Of a stretch of 64,000 nt of DNA, positions 27,828-37,461 are shown piece by piece. The stretch's first letter is position 1; each line of letters opens with the position of its first letter. A model generated the notes under the pieces. It made no database searches, was not told the DNA's origin, and saw only the letters and a list, made by a program, of their open reading frames with translations. Position numbers and translations under genes: made by a program. Source of the stretch: Tritonibacter scottomollicae (GTDB lineage: Bacteria; Pseudomonadota; Alphaproteobacteria; Rhodobacterales; Rhodobacteraceae); the NCBI RefSeq assembly GCF_003003215.1, contig NZ_PVUF01000004.1, positions 186,001 through 250,000 of the forward strand. The letters are read 5' to 3'.

Positions 27828-29162
27828 ATGACAGACCTGTATCAATCCCAACGTGCGATGCGGCAGATGCGCCGCCAGGCCATGCAGCGCGGTGTGGTGG
27901 CCATTCTGGATGTGGGCAGTTCCAAGATCTCCTGTCTGGTGCTGCGGTTCGATGGTATCGGACGGCTGAGCGAGGACAATTCCATCGGCTCATTGGCCGG
28001 TCAGTCGGGATTTCGCGTCATCGGCGCGGCAACGACGCGGTCGCGCGGCGTGCAGTTTGGCGAGATTTCCGCCATGCAGGAAACCGAACGGGCCATCCGC
28101 ACCGCTGTGCAGGCGGCGCAGAAGATGGCCGAGGTGCGGGTGGATCACGTGATTGCCTGTTTCGCCGGTGCGACGCCGCGCTCCTACGGGCTGGACGCCA
28201 CGGTGGAGCTGGAAGGCCAGGAGGTCACGGAAAACGAGATCGCCCGCGTTCTGGCCGCCTGCGAAGTGCCGGAATATGGCGCCGGACGTGAGGTGCTGCA
28301 TGCGCAGCCGGTGAATTTCGCGCTTGATAACCGTTCCGGTCTTGAGGACCCGCGCGGCCAGATGGGGCAGGCACTGTCGGTCGACATGCATATGCTGACG
28401 GTGGAGGCCGCCACGATCCAGAACCTGGTGCGCTGCGTGCAGCGCTGCGATCTGGAACTGGCGGGGATTGCCTCCTCGGCCTATGTCTCTGGCGTCTCGG
28501 CGCTGGTAGAGGACGAGCAGGAGCTGGGCGCGGCCTGCGTCGACATGGGCGGCGGAACCACCTCGATCTCTGTCTTCATGAAGAAGCACATGATCTATGC
28601 CGATGCGGTGCGCATGGGCGGCGACCATATCACCAGCGACATCTCGATGGGGCTGGGGGTGCCGGTGGCCACCGCTGAGCGGATCAAGACCATGTCCGGC
28701 GGCGTGCATGCCACGGGCGCGGATGATCGCGACATGATCGACATCGGTGGCGAGACCGGCGACTGGGAGCGCGACCGCCGCACCGTCAGCCGGGCGGAGT
28801 TGATCGGCATCATGCGCCCCCGGGTCGAGGAGATCCTGGAGGAGGTGCGGGTGCGGCTGGATGCAGCCGGGTTCGATCATCTGCCGAGCCAGCAGATCGT
28901 GCTGACCGGGGGCTCCAGTCAGATCCTCGGACTGGACGGTCTGGCGAGCCGCATTCTGGGCCAGCAGGTGCGTCTGGGTCGCCCGATGCGGGTGCATGGC
29001 CTGCCGCAGGCGGTGACTGGACCGGGATTCGCCTCTGCCGTCGGCATGTGCCTGTTCGCGGCTCATCCGCAGGACGAATGGTGGGATTTCGACGCGCCGG
29101 TGGACCGGATGGCGGGCGGATCGATGCGCCGCGTCGTGCGTTGGTTCAAAGACAACTGGTAA
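27828..29162 (+). CDS. ftsA: Cell division protein FtsA (actin-like Z-ring anchor)
   Basis: 444 residues of the actin/Hsp70 ATPase fold. The phosphate loop is AILDVGSSKISCLVL; the second is ACVDMGGGTTSISVF; the adenosine motif is IVLTGGSSQILGL. The C-terminal MRRVVRWFKDNW is an amphipathic helix that attaches FtsA, and through it FtsZ, to the membrane. It follows ftsQ by 1 bp. A 420-bp gap with regulatory features separates it from ftsZ, so ftsZ is likely transcribed separately as well. Confidence 0.95.
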   Translation: MTDLYQSQRAMRQMRRQAMQRGVVAILDVGSSKISCLVLRFDGIGRLSEDNSIGSLAGQSGFRVIGAATTRSRGVQFGEISAMQETERAIRTAVQAAQKMAEVRVDHVIACFAGATPRSYGLDATVELEGQEVTENEIARVLAACEVPEYGAGREVLHAQPVNFALDNRSGLEDPRGQMGQALSVDMHMLTVEAATIQNLVRCVQRCDLELAGIASSAYVSGVSALVEDEQELGAACVDMGGGTTSISVFMKKHMIYADAVRMGGDHITSDISMGLGVPVATAERIKTMSGGVHATGADDRDMIDIGGETGDWERDRRTVSRAELIGIMRPRVEEILEEVRVRLDAAGFDHLPSQQIVLTGGSSQILGLDGLASRILGQQVRLGRPMRVHGLPQAVTGPGFASAVGMCLFAAHPQDEWWDFDAPVDRMAGGSMRRVVRWFKDNW

Positions 29163-29174
29163 TGCGCGCGGCGC

Positions 29175-29192
29175 TCGGCAAAGCTTTGCCGA
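29175..29192. repeat. Perfect 18-bp palindrome after ftsA
   Basis: TCGGCAAAG (29175-29183) is followed directly by its exact complement CTTTGCCGA (29184-29192). No spacer or T-tract, so it looks more like a protein-binding site than a terminator. It lies 22 bp before the DnaA-like boxes. Confidence 0.45.
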
Positions 29193-29213
29193 TCTGCGCC
29201 GTTTCGCGGGATC

Positions 29214-29244
29214 TTATCCACCGGTTACCCACAGTTTTTCCACA
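29214..29244 (+). promoter_or_regulatory. Three DnaA-box-like sites in 11-bp phase upstream of ftsZ
   Basis: TTATCCACC (29214-29222), TTACCCACA (29225-29233) and TTTTCCACA (29236-29244) each differ from the DnaA box TTATCCACA at one position and start exactly 11 bp apart, so they lie on one face of the helix. They end 6 bp before a -35-like GTGACA. In Caulobacter, DnaA is known to raise ftsZ transcription. Confidence 0.65.
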
Positions 29245-29250
29245 TACCCC

Positions 29251-29279
29251 GTGACAGGGGTCTTCACTTGCGTTAAAAA
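29251..29279 (+). promoter_or_regulatory. Sigma70-like promoter upstream of ftsZ
   Basis: GTGACA (29251-29256; 5 of 6 to TTGACA), 17-nt spacer, TAAAAA (29274-29279; 4 of 6). Start expected near 29286, giving a ~297-nt leader to ftsZ. DnaA-like boxes lie directly upstream at an activator position. A GACTC (GANTC, CcrM-type methylation) site occurs at 29500-29504 in the leader. Confidence 0.5.
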
Positions 29280-29582
29280 TCGTCCCAATACGCTGAAATC
29301 AGCGATGTGCGAGGCCGAGCAGGGGTTCGCAATCATATCAAGATCGGTCTGGCGTGCCTGTTCTGGCAGGCGCGGAGAGATTGTGTTTATGTATCGACCC
29401 TCTGCATACCACCATATTTCGCCTGAATGGCGATATTCGGCAAAGTCCCCCACCATTTGGCCCATATTTTGTGGGTGAATGCGCTTTTGGGGATGACGAG
29501 ACTCCTGCATCGCGATAGGATTAAGGCAGAAGAGTGACAATCGACGCCCTTGCGGGAGGGCTAAAACACAGGCGGAAAAAGC

Positions 29583-31322
29583 ATGACCCTGAACCTTTCG
29601 ATGCCCGGACAAGAAGAGCTGAGCCCCAAGATCACCGTATTCGGTGTCGGCGGCGCGGGCGGCAATGCCGTCAACAATATGATCGCCAAAGAGCTCGAGG
29701 GTGTGGATTTTGTTGTGGCCAACACCGACGCGCAAGCGTTGCAGCAGAACGCGGCCAAGAGCCGGGTGCAGCTGGGTGTGAAAGTGACCGAAGGTCTGGG
29801 TGCCGGCGCGCGTGCCTCGGTCGGGTCCGCCGCTGCGGAAGAGAGCATCGAACAGATCGTGGATCACCTTGCGGGTGCGCACATGTGCTTTATCACCGCT
29901 GGCATGGGCGGCGGCACCGGCACCGGTGCGGCACCGATCATCGCGCAGGCCGCGCGTGAGCTTGGCGTGTTGACCGTTGGCGTTGTGACCAAACCCTTCC
30001 AGTTCGAAGGTGCCAAGCGGATGCGCCAGGCCGAGGAGGGTGTCGAAAACCTCCAGAAGGTCGTGGACACGCTGATCATCATTCCGAACCAGAACCTGTT
30101 CCGTCTGGCCAATGAAAAGACCACCTTCACCGAAGCGTTCTCGCTTGCGGATGACGTCCTGTATCAGGGTGTGAAGGGTGTGACCGATCTGATGGTCCGT
30201 CCGGGTCTTATCAACCTCGACTTTGCGGACGTGCGCGCCGTGATGGACGAGATGGGCAAGGCGATGATGGGCACCGGCGAGGCCGAAGGCGAAGATCGCG
30301 CCATCCAGGCCGCCGAGAAAGCCATAGCGAACCCGCTGCTGGACGAAATCTCCCTGCGCGGCGCCAAGGGTGTTCTGATCAACATCACCGGCGCGCATGA
30401 CCTGACCCTGTTCGAACTGGACGAAGCAGCAAACCGCATCCGCGAAGAGGTCGATCCGGACGCCAACATCATCGTCGGCTCCACGCTGGACACGGCGATG
30501 GAAGGCAAGATGCGAGTCTCCGTGGTTGCAACCGGTATCGATGCCACCGAAGACGTCCACGACGTTCCGGTGCCGCGCCGTCCGATGTCCGCGCCGCTGA
30601 CCAAGACCGTCAGCGTCGAGGACAACCGTCGCGCGCCGCTGGAACTGAAAGAGCCTATGGAAGCCGCTCCGGCTGTCGCAGCAGATGCGGTCACCGGGCA
30701 GGAGCCTTCGCTGTTTTCCGAGTTTGACAATGACCGGGCGGCAGCCCAGGCGCAGAACGACGAGCTGATCGAAGACGTGAACGAGAGCGCCGACGCCAAT
30801 GACGGCCTGCCGCCCCCGGCATACCGCCCGCAGCCGCAAGTGCAGCCGCAACAGGTGCAGCAACAACGTGTCGCTCAGCAGCCTGCGCCGCAGCAACACC
30901 AGCAGATGGCTCAGCCGCAACCTGCACAGCAACAGCCTGCCACGACCCAGGCCGAGGGCTTTGTCGCGCCGCGCGCTCCGGCTCCGGGTGCTCCTTCGCA
31001 AGATGCCATTGTGCGTCTGCGCGAGGCGGCGCAGCGTCATCAGAGCGGCCAGCAGAAGGCTCCGCAGCATCAGCAGCAACCTGCCGCAGCGCAGCAGCAG
31101 CGCCCGGCTACGGATCCGCAGGAGCAGCGCCGGTTTGGCCTGAACTCCCTGATCAATCGGATGACCGGCCACCCGCAGGAAACCACGCAGAACCGTCCGC
31201 AGGCCGCACAACGGACGCAACCGAGCATGCAGTCCGCGCAGCCGCAACAGGCCGAACAGCCGCATGATGAAGATCAGGAACGCATCGAAATTCCCGCATT
31301 CCTGCGTCGTCAGGCCAACTAA
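29583..31322 (+). CDS. ftsZ: Cell division protein FtsZ (tubulin-like GTPase)
   Basis: 579 residues, much longer than the 383 of E. coli. Residues 1-320 hold the GTPase: [18 protein letters not shown], the tubulin signature [11 protein letters not shown] and the T7 synergy loop region ([15 protein letters not shown]). Residues ~325-560 form a long disordered linker rich in Gln, Pro and Ala ([17 protein letters not shown] and similar). The last residues [13 protein letters not shown] are the conserved tail that binds FtsA and other partners. The long linker is normal for alphaproteobacteria but this one is strikingly Gln-rich. A strong terminator follows. Confidence 0.97.
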   Translation: MTLNLSMPGQEELSPKITVFGVGGAGGNAVNNMIAKELEGVDFVVANTDAQALQQNAAKSRVQLGVKVTEGLGAGARASVGSAAAEESIEQIVDHLAGAHMCFITAGMGGGTGTGAAPIIAQAARELGVLTVGVVTKPFQFEGAKRMRQAEEGVENLQKVVDTLIIIPNQNLFRLANEKTTFTEAFSLADDVLYQGVKGVTDLMVRPGLINLDFADVRAVMDEMGKAMMGTGEAEGEDRAIQAAEKAIANPLLDEISLRGAKGVLINITGAHDLTLFELDEAANRIREEVDPDANIIVGSTLDTAMEGKMRVSVVATGIDATEDVHDVPVPRRPMSAPLTKTVSVEDNRRAPLELKEPMEAAPAVAADAVTGQEPSLFSEFDNDRAAAQAQNDELIEDVNESADANDGLPPPAYRPQPQVQPQQVQQQRVAQQPAPQQHQQMAQPQPAQQQPATTQAEGFVAPRAPAPGAPSQDAIVRLREAAQRHQSGQQKAPQHQQQPAAAQQQRPATDPQEQRRFGLNSLINRMTGHPQETTQNRPQAAQRTQPSMQSAQPQQAEQPHDEDQERIEIPAFLRRQAN

Positions 31323-31342
31323 TTACTCACGGAAAACGATGA

Positions 31343-31368
31343 AAAGGCCGCCAGTTGGCGGCCTTTTT
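31343..31368 (+). terminator. Intrinsic terminator of ftsZ
   Basis: AAAGGCCGCC (31343-31352) pairs perfectly with GGCGGCCTTT (31357-31366) around AGTT, ending in a run of T. It lies 20 bp after the ftsZ stop and closes the dcw cluster proper. Confidence 0.9.
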
Positions 31369-31530
31369 TATTTTGAATACAGTGGCTTAACATGGCCGTG
31401 GCGGTGTTCTGCCGAACTGTAATATTCATGTTTCATTTGGTTGCAAAGATTGAGTTGAGGCGCAGGCATGGAGCGCTTAGGTGTACCGGCGAGATGGTCA
31501 GTGCGACCCGAACAACCCATGAGGCACCCT

Positions 31531-32466
31531 GTGCAGAACACGCTCAAAGCAGCAGTTACGTTTGAAGGCATCGGCCTGCACTCCGGCAAGCCGGCCAAGA
31601 TGGTCGTGCTTCCCGCCGCAGCGCAGCATGGTGTGACCTTCAAACGGACCGACATTGCCCTGGGCAACACCGTCATCCCGGCGCGCTGGGATATGGTGGA
31701 GCGCACGGCGCTTTGCACGCGTCTGGTGAATGCTGCCGGTGTTTCCGTCTCCACTGTCGAACACATCATGGCGGCGCTGGCCGGCTGTGGTGTGCACAAC
31801 GCGCGGGTGGAGATCGACGGACCGGAAGTGCCGATCATGGACGGGTCGTCCGCTCAGTTCGTGCGTGAAATCATGGCCACCGGCATTCAGCGCCTGCACG
31901 CGCCAGTGCGCGCCTGGAAAGTGCTCAAGCCGGTGATGGTCGAAACGAAGGACGCACGGGCAACCCTGCTGCCGTGTGACCGCCTGAAGATTTCCTTTGA
32001 TATCGAATTCGCCGAAGAGGGCATCGGCCATCAGAGCCGTGAACTGGACCTGCGCAACGGCACCTTCGCGCGCGAGCTGTGCGACAGCCGCACGTTCTGC
32101 CGCCGCGTCGATGTCGAGGAGATGCAGGCCAATGGTCTGGCTCTGGGCGGCGTGCCGGGTGAAAACGCGGTGGTGTTCGACGGTCCTGTCGTGCATGCGG
32201 GATCCGGTCTGCGCCATTCTGATGAACCTGTGCGCCACAAGATGCTCGATGCGCTTGGCGATCTGGCGCTGGCCGGTCTGCCGATCTTTGGCCACTACGT
32301 GGGCGAACGTGCGGGCCATTCGATGACCAACACCCTGTTGCGCGCCTTGTTCAACGAGCCCGGCGCGGTTGCCGAGGTCACCTGTGATCCGGTTATGACT
32401 GCACGTCTGCCGGGGCAGGGGCTGGTTTGGTCCGAAATCCCCGCTCAGGTGCGCCGCGTCGCCTAA
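31531..32466 (+). CDS. lpxC: UDP-3-O-acyl-N-acetylglucosamine deacetylase LpxC
   Basis: 311 residues from GTG 31531, which has GAGG (31521-31524) 6 nt upstream and gives the usual start QNTLKAAVTFEGIGLHSG; ATG 31519 is an alternative without a site. LpxC is the committed zinc-dependent step of lipid A synthesis. Zinc ligands and catalytic residues are in STVEHIMAAL, HKMLDALGD and the final GHYVGERAGHSMTN. Its place after ftsZ is conserved in proteobacteria. It is flanked by terminators on both sides, so it is probably transcribed on its own. Confidence 0.95.
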   Translation: MQNTLKAAVTFEGIGLHSGKPAKMVVLPAAAQHGVTFKRTDIALGNTVIPARWDMVERTALCTRLVNAAGVSVSTVEHIMAALAGCGVHNARVEIDGPEVPIMDGSSAQFVREIMATGIQRLHAPVRAWKVLKPVMVETKDARATLLPCDRLKISFDIEFAEEGIGHQSRELDLRNGTFARELCDSRTFCRRVDVEEMQANGLALGGVPGENAVVFDGPVVHAGSGLRHSDEPVRHKMLDALGDLALAGLPIFGHYVGERAGHSMTNTLLRALFNEPGAVAEVTCDPVMTARLPGQGLVWSEIPAQVRRVA

Positions 32467-32498
32467 GCCTGCGGGCATGTCTTTACAATCGCATTAAT

Positions 32499-32523
32499 GG
32501 TCGGCCTGTCGCCGGCCGTTTTT
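32499..32523 (+). terminator. Intrinsic terminator of lpxC
   Basis: GGTCGGC (32499-32505) pairs with GCCGGCC (32511-32517; one G-U) around CTGTC, followed by GTTTTTC. The remaining gap to bamD (32524-32785) holds a weak TTTTGC/TAGACC promoter-like pair (32648-32653, 32671-32676) and no open frame that I support. Confidence 0.75.
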
Positions 32524-32785
32524 CTATGTGCGGGGGCTTCTGTAGGGATCACCGGATTTCAGGCGGATTGCGGGGGTGCAGTGCGGCATGCAGACTTGAC
32601 CCTCGCAAGCTTTCTCTGCCAATTGAACGGGAGCAGCGTGAAAGGCGTTTTGCACATCATATGAATGTGCTAGACCGTGGCGACGCCGGGCGTCATGTTT
32701 GACATGGACAGTCCGGGCCGCGCCAGTGCGCAGGCAGAGGATGCGACCTGCGGGTTGTAGAACAAGACGGTGAAGTGAGGCAGGA

Positions 32786-33637
32786 ATGATCGGCATCAGG
32801 GCAGCAGCCAAAGGGATCGGAGCGGTCGCACTGATGGCGACTCTCGCCGCATGTGGCGGTGCAGATGGCGACGCCCGGCAATCTTCTCAGAACCTGGAAG
32901 TTTATACTCCGGAACAGATCTATGAGCGCGGTGAGTTTGAGCTGGCGCGTGATCGCGAAGGGGATGCAGCCTATTATTTCTCCGAGGTTGAGCGTCTTTA
33001 CCCCTATTCCGAATGGGCGAAGCAGTCGCTGATCATGCAGGCCTTCACCTACCATCAGGCCGAGGACTACGAGAACAGCCGCTCGGCGGCGCAACGCTAC
33101 ATTGATTTCTACCCAACGGAAGAAGATGCAGCCTATGCGCAGTATCTGCTGGCCCTGAGCTACTATGACCAGATTGACGAAGTGGGCCGCGATCAGGGGC
33201 TGACCTTCCAGGCGCTGCAATCGCTGCGGACCGTGATCGAGGTCTATCCTGACAGCGAATATGCCACCTCTGCGATCTTGAAATTCGACCTCGCCTTTGA
33301 CCATCTGGCGGGCAAGGAGATGGAAATCGGGCGGTATTACCTGAAGCGTCAGCACTATACTGCGGCGATCAACCGGTTCCGCGTCGTGGTCGAGGACTTC
33401 CAGACCACATCACACACGGCCGAGGCGCTGCATCGTCTGGTCGAATCTTATCTATCGCTGGGCCTTACGGATGAGGCACAGTCTGCGGGGGCCATCCTCG
33501 GCCACAACTTCCGTTCGACCGAATGGTATGAGGACAGTTTCAAGCTGCTGACATCGCAGGGGCTGAAGCTGAAGGATCGCGGCAACAACTGGCTTGCCAA
33601 GATCTATCGTCAAACGGTCAAGGGCGATTGGCTCTGA
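32786..33637 (+). CDS. bamD: Outer membrane assembly lipoprotein BamD
   Basis: 283 residues. The N-terminus is a lipoprotein signal (MATLAACGG; lipobox L-A-A-C with Cys23). Five TPR-like repeats follow (for example ARDREGDAAYYFSEVERLYPYSEWA and NSRSAAQRYIDFYPTEEDA in part), as in BamD. BamD with BamA inserts beta-barrel proteins into the outer membrane. AGGCAGG precedes the ATG. recN follows 21 bp after, so the two may be cotranscribed. Confidence 0.93.
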   Translation: MIGIRAAAKGIGAVALMATLAACGGADGDARQSSQNLEVYTPEQIYERGEFELARDREGDAAYYFSEVERLYPYSEWAKQSLIMQAFTYHQAEDYENSRSAAQRYIDFYPTEEDAAYAQYLLALSYYDQIDEVGRDQGLTFQALQSLRTVIEVYPDSEYATSAILKFDLAFDHLAGKEMEIGRYYLKRQHYTAAINRFRVVVEDFQTTSHTAEALHRLVESYLSLGLTDEAQSAGAILGHNFRSTEWYEDSFKLLTSQGLKLKDRGNNWLAKIYRQTVKGDWL

Positions 33638-33658
33638 CGGCATTTACGGGGCATCTTG

Positions 33659-35308
33659 ATGCTGCGCGCGCTTGATATTCGCGACTTACTGATCATCGAC
33701 CATCTGGAGCTTACGTTCCAGTCAGGTCTCAATGTTCTGACCGGCGAAACCGGGGCAGGCAAATCGATTCTGCTCGATTCACTGGGCTTTGTTCTCGGCT
33801 GGCGGGGGCGTGCTGCGCTGGTGCGTCAGGGTGCGGATCAAGGCGAGGTGGTGGCGGAATTTGATCTGCCCGAGGGCCACGCCGCCCGTGCCGTGCTGGA
33901 AGAGGCGGGGCTGCCTGTCTCGGACAGTCTGCTGCTGCGCCGGGTGAACACCGCTGACGGGCGCAAGACGGCCTGGGTCAATGACCGGCGCTGCTCGGGC
34001 GAGGTGCTGCGGGCGCTGTCGGACACTCTGCTGGAATTACACGGACAACATGATGACCGAGGGCTGCTGAACCCGCGTGGCCACAGGGCCATGCTGGATG
34101 AGTTCGCCGGTGTCGACGCCTTGGTCGGCGAGGTCCGTACAGCCTGGACCGCGACGGCAAAGGCGCGCAAACGGGTCGAGGAAACCCGCGCAGCACTTGA
34201 GGCGGTGCGGGCGGAAGAGGAATTCCTGCGCCATTCTGTGGGCGAGCTTGACCAGTTAAACCCGGAGCCGGGCGAGGATGAGAGCCTCGATGCGCGTCGT
34301 CGTCAGATGCAAGCGGCTGAACGTATTCGCGGCGATATCGCCCGTGCGCACAGCCTGCTGTCCGAGGGGGCCGAGGGCACCATGGGCGAAGCGCAGCGCT
34401 GGCTGGAGGCGGTGGCCGGAGATGCGGGCGAGGCGCTGGACGCGCCGCTGGCAGCCCTGAGCCGCGCGATGATAGAGCTGGGCGAGGCGCAGGACGGTGT
34501 GGAACGCGTCCTTGAGGGGCTGGAGTTCAATCCCGGCGATCTGGAGGATTGCGAGGAGCGTCTGTTTGCGATCCGCGCTCTGGCGCGCAAGCATAATGTG
34601 CAGCCCGATGATCTGGCCGACTACGCCGATGTGCTGCGTGAAAAGTTGCAGGCGCTGGACGCAGGCGATCAGAACCTGGCCGATCAGGAACTGGCGCTGA
34701 AATCGGCAGAGGCAACCTATGCCACGGCAGCAGATCGGCTGTCGGCCAAACGCCGGGACAGCGCCGCGACGCTGGATGCAGCCGTGATGGCGGAGTTGGC
34801 GCCACTGAAAATGGAACGCGCGGTGTTTGAGACCCTCATCACCCCGGCCGAGGCAGGACCAGAGGGCGTGGATGCGGTGGCCTTTACCGTGGCGACCAAC
34901 CCCGGCGCGCCTGCGGGACCGTTGAACAAGATCGCGTCGGGCGGTGAGCTGAGCCGCTTCCTGCTGGCGCTGAAGGTCTGCCTGCGCGGTGAGGATTCGG
35001 CCAAGACGCTGATTTTCGACGAGATCGACCGCGGCGTCGGTGGCGCCACGGCGGATGCGGTTGGCCGCCGCCTCAAGGCGTTGGCCGATGGCAGTCAGGT
35101 GCTGGTGGTGACCCATTCGCCACAGGTTGCCGCGCAGGGCGCCCATCACTGGCGGGTGCAGAAGTCCGTCGAGGATGGCGTAACCCTGTCACAGGTGGTG
35201 CCCCTGAGCGCTGATGACCGCGTGGATGAGATCGCCCGCATGGTGTCGGGCGACAGGATCACACCGGAGGCACGGGCCGCCGCCAAGGCGCTGTTGCAAG
35301 GCGATTAA
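33659..35308 (+). CDS. recN: DNA repair ATPase RecN (SMC-like)
   Basis: 549 residues from ATG 33659; a TTG one codon earlier is possible. RecN is an SMC-like ATPase used in double-strand-break repair. N-terminal ATPase half: SGLNVLTGETGAGKSILLDS with Walker A. Long coiled-coil arms occupy about residues 150-370. The C-terminal half has the signature IASGGELSRFLLALK and Walker B TLIFDEIDRGVGG. Length is normal. The bamD-recN order is common in alphaproteobacteria. Confidence 0.94.
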   Translation: MLRALDIRDLLIIDHLELTFQSGLNVLTGETGAGKSILLDSLGFVLGWRGRAALVRQGADQGEVVAEFDLPEGHAARAVLEEAGLPVSDSLLLRRVNTADGRKTAWVNDRRCSGEVLRALSDTLLELHGQHDDRGLLNPRGHRAMLDEFAGVDALVGEVRTAWTATAKARKRVEETRAALEAVRAEEEFLRHSVGELDQLNPEPGEDESLDARRRQMQAAERIRGDIARAHSLLSEGAEGTMGEAQRWLEAVAGDAGEALDAPLAALSRAMIELGEAQDGVERVLEGLEFNPGDLEDCEERLFAIRALARKHNVQPDDLADYADVLREKLQALDAGDQNLADQELALKSAEATYATAADRLSAKRRDSAATLDAAVMAELAPLKMERAVFETLITPAEAGPEGVDAVAFTVATNPGAPAGPLNKIASGGELSRFLLALKVCLRGEDSAKTLIFDEIDRGVGGATADAVGRRLKALADGSQVLVVTHSPQVAAQGAHHWRVQKSVEDGVTLSQVVPLSADDRVDEIARMVSGDRITPEARAAAKALLQGD

Positions 35309-35393
35309 AGATTTACCGCACGGATAGAACTGTTTGCTAAAGTTATTGGGTCCCGCGCGACTGATTTATCGGTGAATTGATCGGAGAACCCCA

Positions 35394-37088
35394 ATGCCGC
35401 GATTGCAAAGCACGGCCCTGTCCTCATATCTCGCCCAGACACGGGCGACGCTGAAGGACGCACAGCGTGTGCTGCTGCATCGCGGACCGAGCCAGCTGCA
35501 GTTCTGGCTGATCGCGTTGGTGATTGGTGTGCTTGCCGGTTTTGCCGCCCTGTTCTTCCGCAAGGGGATCACAGCACTGCAGGGCGCTGTCTACGGCGCC
35601 GAAGACCTTGACTACCTTCATAGTTTCGCGGCGACCTTGCCCTGGTACCTGCTGTTGCTCGTGCCGGTAATGGGCGGGCTTGCGGTGGGGGTGATCCTGC
35701 ATCGGTTCACGCCGGATGGTCGCGTGCGGTCTGTTGCCGATGTCATCGAGGGCGCCGCGCTGCGCGACGGGCGGGTGGAAATCCGCGAAGGTCTTGCATC
35801 GGCCTGCGCCTCCTTTCTGACGCTCTCCACCGGGGGGTCCTCCGGACGGGAGGGGCCGGTGGTCCATATTGCCGGCATGATCTCCACCTGGGTGAGCGAC
35901 CGTATTCGCGCTGATGGGGTCACGGGGCGGGATCTGCTGGGCTGTGCGGTGGCTGCAGCGGTTTCAGCCAGCTTCAACGCGCCGATCGCCGGGGCCCTGT
36001 TTGCCATGGAGGTGGTGCTGCGGCACTTCTCGGTCAACACCTTTGCGCCCATCGTGGTGGCCTCGGTGGCGGGTACGGTGATCAACCGGCTGGAATACGG
36101 CGATGTGACAGAATTCGTGCTGACCACGCCCGGCGCGCTGCAGTTCTATGTTGAGCTGCCCGCATTTCTGATCCTCGGGGTGATTTGCGGCGTGGTGGCC
36201 GTGCTGCTGATGCATTCGATCTTTCTGGCAGACCGGCTGGGAACGGCGGTGCAGAGTGCGCTTGGCGTGCCGCGTTGGCTGCGCCCTGCGGCGGCGGGTT
36301 TCCTGCTTGGGCTCATTGCGATCTGGTTTCCCCATATCATCGGGGTTGGTTACGAGACCACCGTTCTGGCGCTGTCGGGCCAGCTGCTGTTGAGCCAGGC
36401 GATCCTCTTTACCATCGTGAAGGCTGCGGCAGTGTCCATCACCATGGGCGGACGCATGGGCGGCGGCGTGTTCTCTCCGTCGCTGATGGTGGGCGCGTTG
36501 ACCGGGCTGGCCTTCGGGATCATCGCCACCGCCACGCTGCCCGATGTCTCCGGGACACATACGCTCTATGCGTTTGCCGGAATGGGGGCAGTGGCCGCAG
36601 CGGTTCTGGGCGCGCCGATTTCCACCACGCTGATCGTGTTTGAGCTGACCGGCGACTGGCAGATTGGTTTGGCCGTGATGGTCTCCGTTTCCATGTCCAC
36701 GGCGCTGGCCTCGCGTCTGGTGGATCGGTCTTTCTTCCTAACCCAGCTGGAAAAACGCAATCTGCGCTGTTCGGCGGGCCCTCAGGCCTATCTGCTTGGC
36801 ACCCTGCTGGTGGGCAAGGTGATGCGGCCGCTGTCGGCATCCGACCCGGAGAGCGCGCAGGCGCTGATGGATGAAGGCATTGCAATCAGCCCCCTGGCGA
36901 CGCTGGAGGCGGCGCTGCCGATCTTTGACCGAGCAGGGGTGGAGTTCATCCCGGTGGTGGAGGAAGAGGAGCGGTCAGAAGAGACCGGAGAGCCGCAGCT
37001 GACGCTGATCGGGGTGATCCATCATCTGGACGCGTTGAAGGCCTATAACCGGGCTCTGGTGGCGAGTTCTGCAGAAGAGCATCGCTGA
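35394..37088 (+). CDS. CLC-family chloride channel with C-terminal CBS-like region
   Basis: 564 residues. Ten or more membrane helices, with the CLC filter motifs TGGSSGREGP (146-155, gating Glu153) and GGGVFSPSL. In NAPIAGALFAMEVV the residue matching the proton glutamate of CLC-ec1 (E203) is Val207, while the preceding Glu is kept. In known CLC channels this position is hydrophobic; in H+/Cl- exchangers it is acidic. That points to a passive channel. The last ~90 residues look like a degenerate CBS pair. It stands alone, 85 bp after recN. Confidence 0.9.
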   Translation: MPRLQSTALSSYLAQTRATLKDAQRVLLHRGPSQLQFWLIALVIGVLAGFAALFFRKGITALQGAVYGAEDLDYLHSFAATLPWYLLLLVPVMGGLAVGVILHRFTPDGRVRSVADVIEGAALRDGRVEIREGLASACASFLTLSTGGSSGREGPVVHIAGMISTWVSDRIRADGVTGRDLLGCAVAAAVSASFNAPIAGALFAMEVVLRHFSVNTFAPIVVASVAGTVINRLEYGDVTEFVLTTPGALQFYVELPAFLILGVICGVVAVLLMHSIFLADRLGTAVQSALGVPRWLRPAAAGFLLGLIAIWFPHIIGVGYETTVLALSGQLLLSQAILFTIVKAAAVSITMGGRMGGGVFSPSLMVGALTGLAFGIIATATLPDVSGTHTLYAFAGMGAVAAAVLGAPISTTLIVFELTGDWQIGLAVMVSVSMSTALASRLVDRSFFLTQLEKRNLRCSAGPQAYLLGTLLVGKVMRPLSASDPESAQALMDEGIAISPLATLEAALPIFDRAGVEFIPVVEEEERSEETGEPQLTLIGVIHHLDALKAYNRALVASSAEEHR

Positions 37089-37461
37089 CGCGGCAATTCG
37101 GGTCTGACGCGGCGATCGCGCAATGGCCCTTTGCTTTGACATTCGCGCACATGCTCATCGGCACATTCCAATCGGTTCGGTGCCGCGCATTTGAATGTTG
37201 GCGATGCCAAAGCGGCGTCAATACGCAAGCAGGGTTCAGGGATGGAGCAGGCCGCTGAGGTGAGTGTGGTTCTGTTGCGGTTCGTGCGCAGCGGACATGA
37301 CCACGCGACCCTGCGCATCAATTTCTCATAATAAATTTTCGCAAACGCAGCGTCAAATTTCGCTGATATGCAATAAGCCAATTCTAGGTTTGAACCCGTC
37401 CGCATTTTATACTTGATAACAAAGGTTAATCCGGGCACTTAATATTACTAAAAGATTAACA
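37089..37461. other. AT-rich intergenic stretch
   Basis: From about 37320 to 37480 the DNA is clearly richer in A and T than its surroundings, with several TTAA motifs (37427, 37440 and 37456 regions) just before the small gene at 37462. No promoter, terminator or coding frame could be supported. It may be a regulatory region or recently acquired DNA. Confidence 0.4.

Noticed and set aside
29214-31265. 683-codon open frame on the minus strand opposite ftsZ
   Set aside because: It mirrors ftsZ codon bias in a GC-rich genome; the translation is His/Arg/Leu-rich with no domain, and ftsZ on the other strand is certain.
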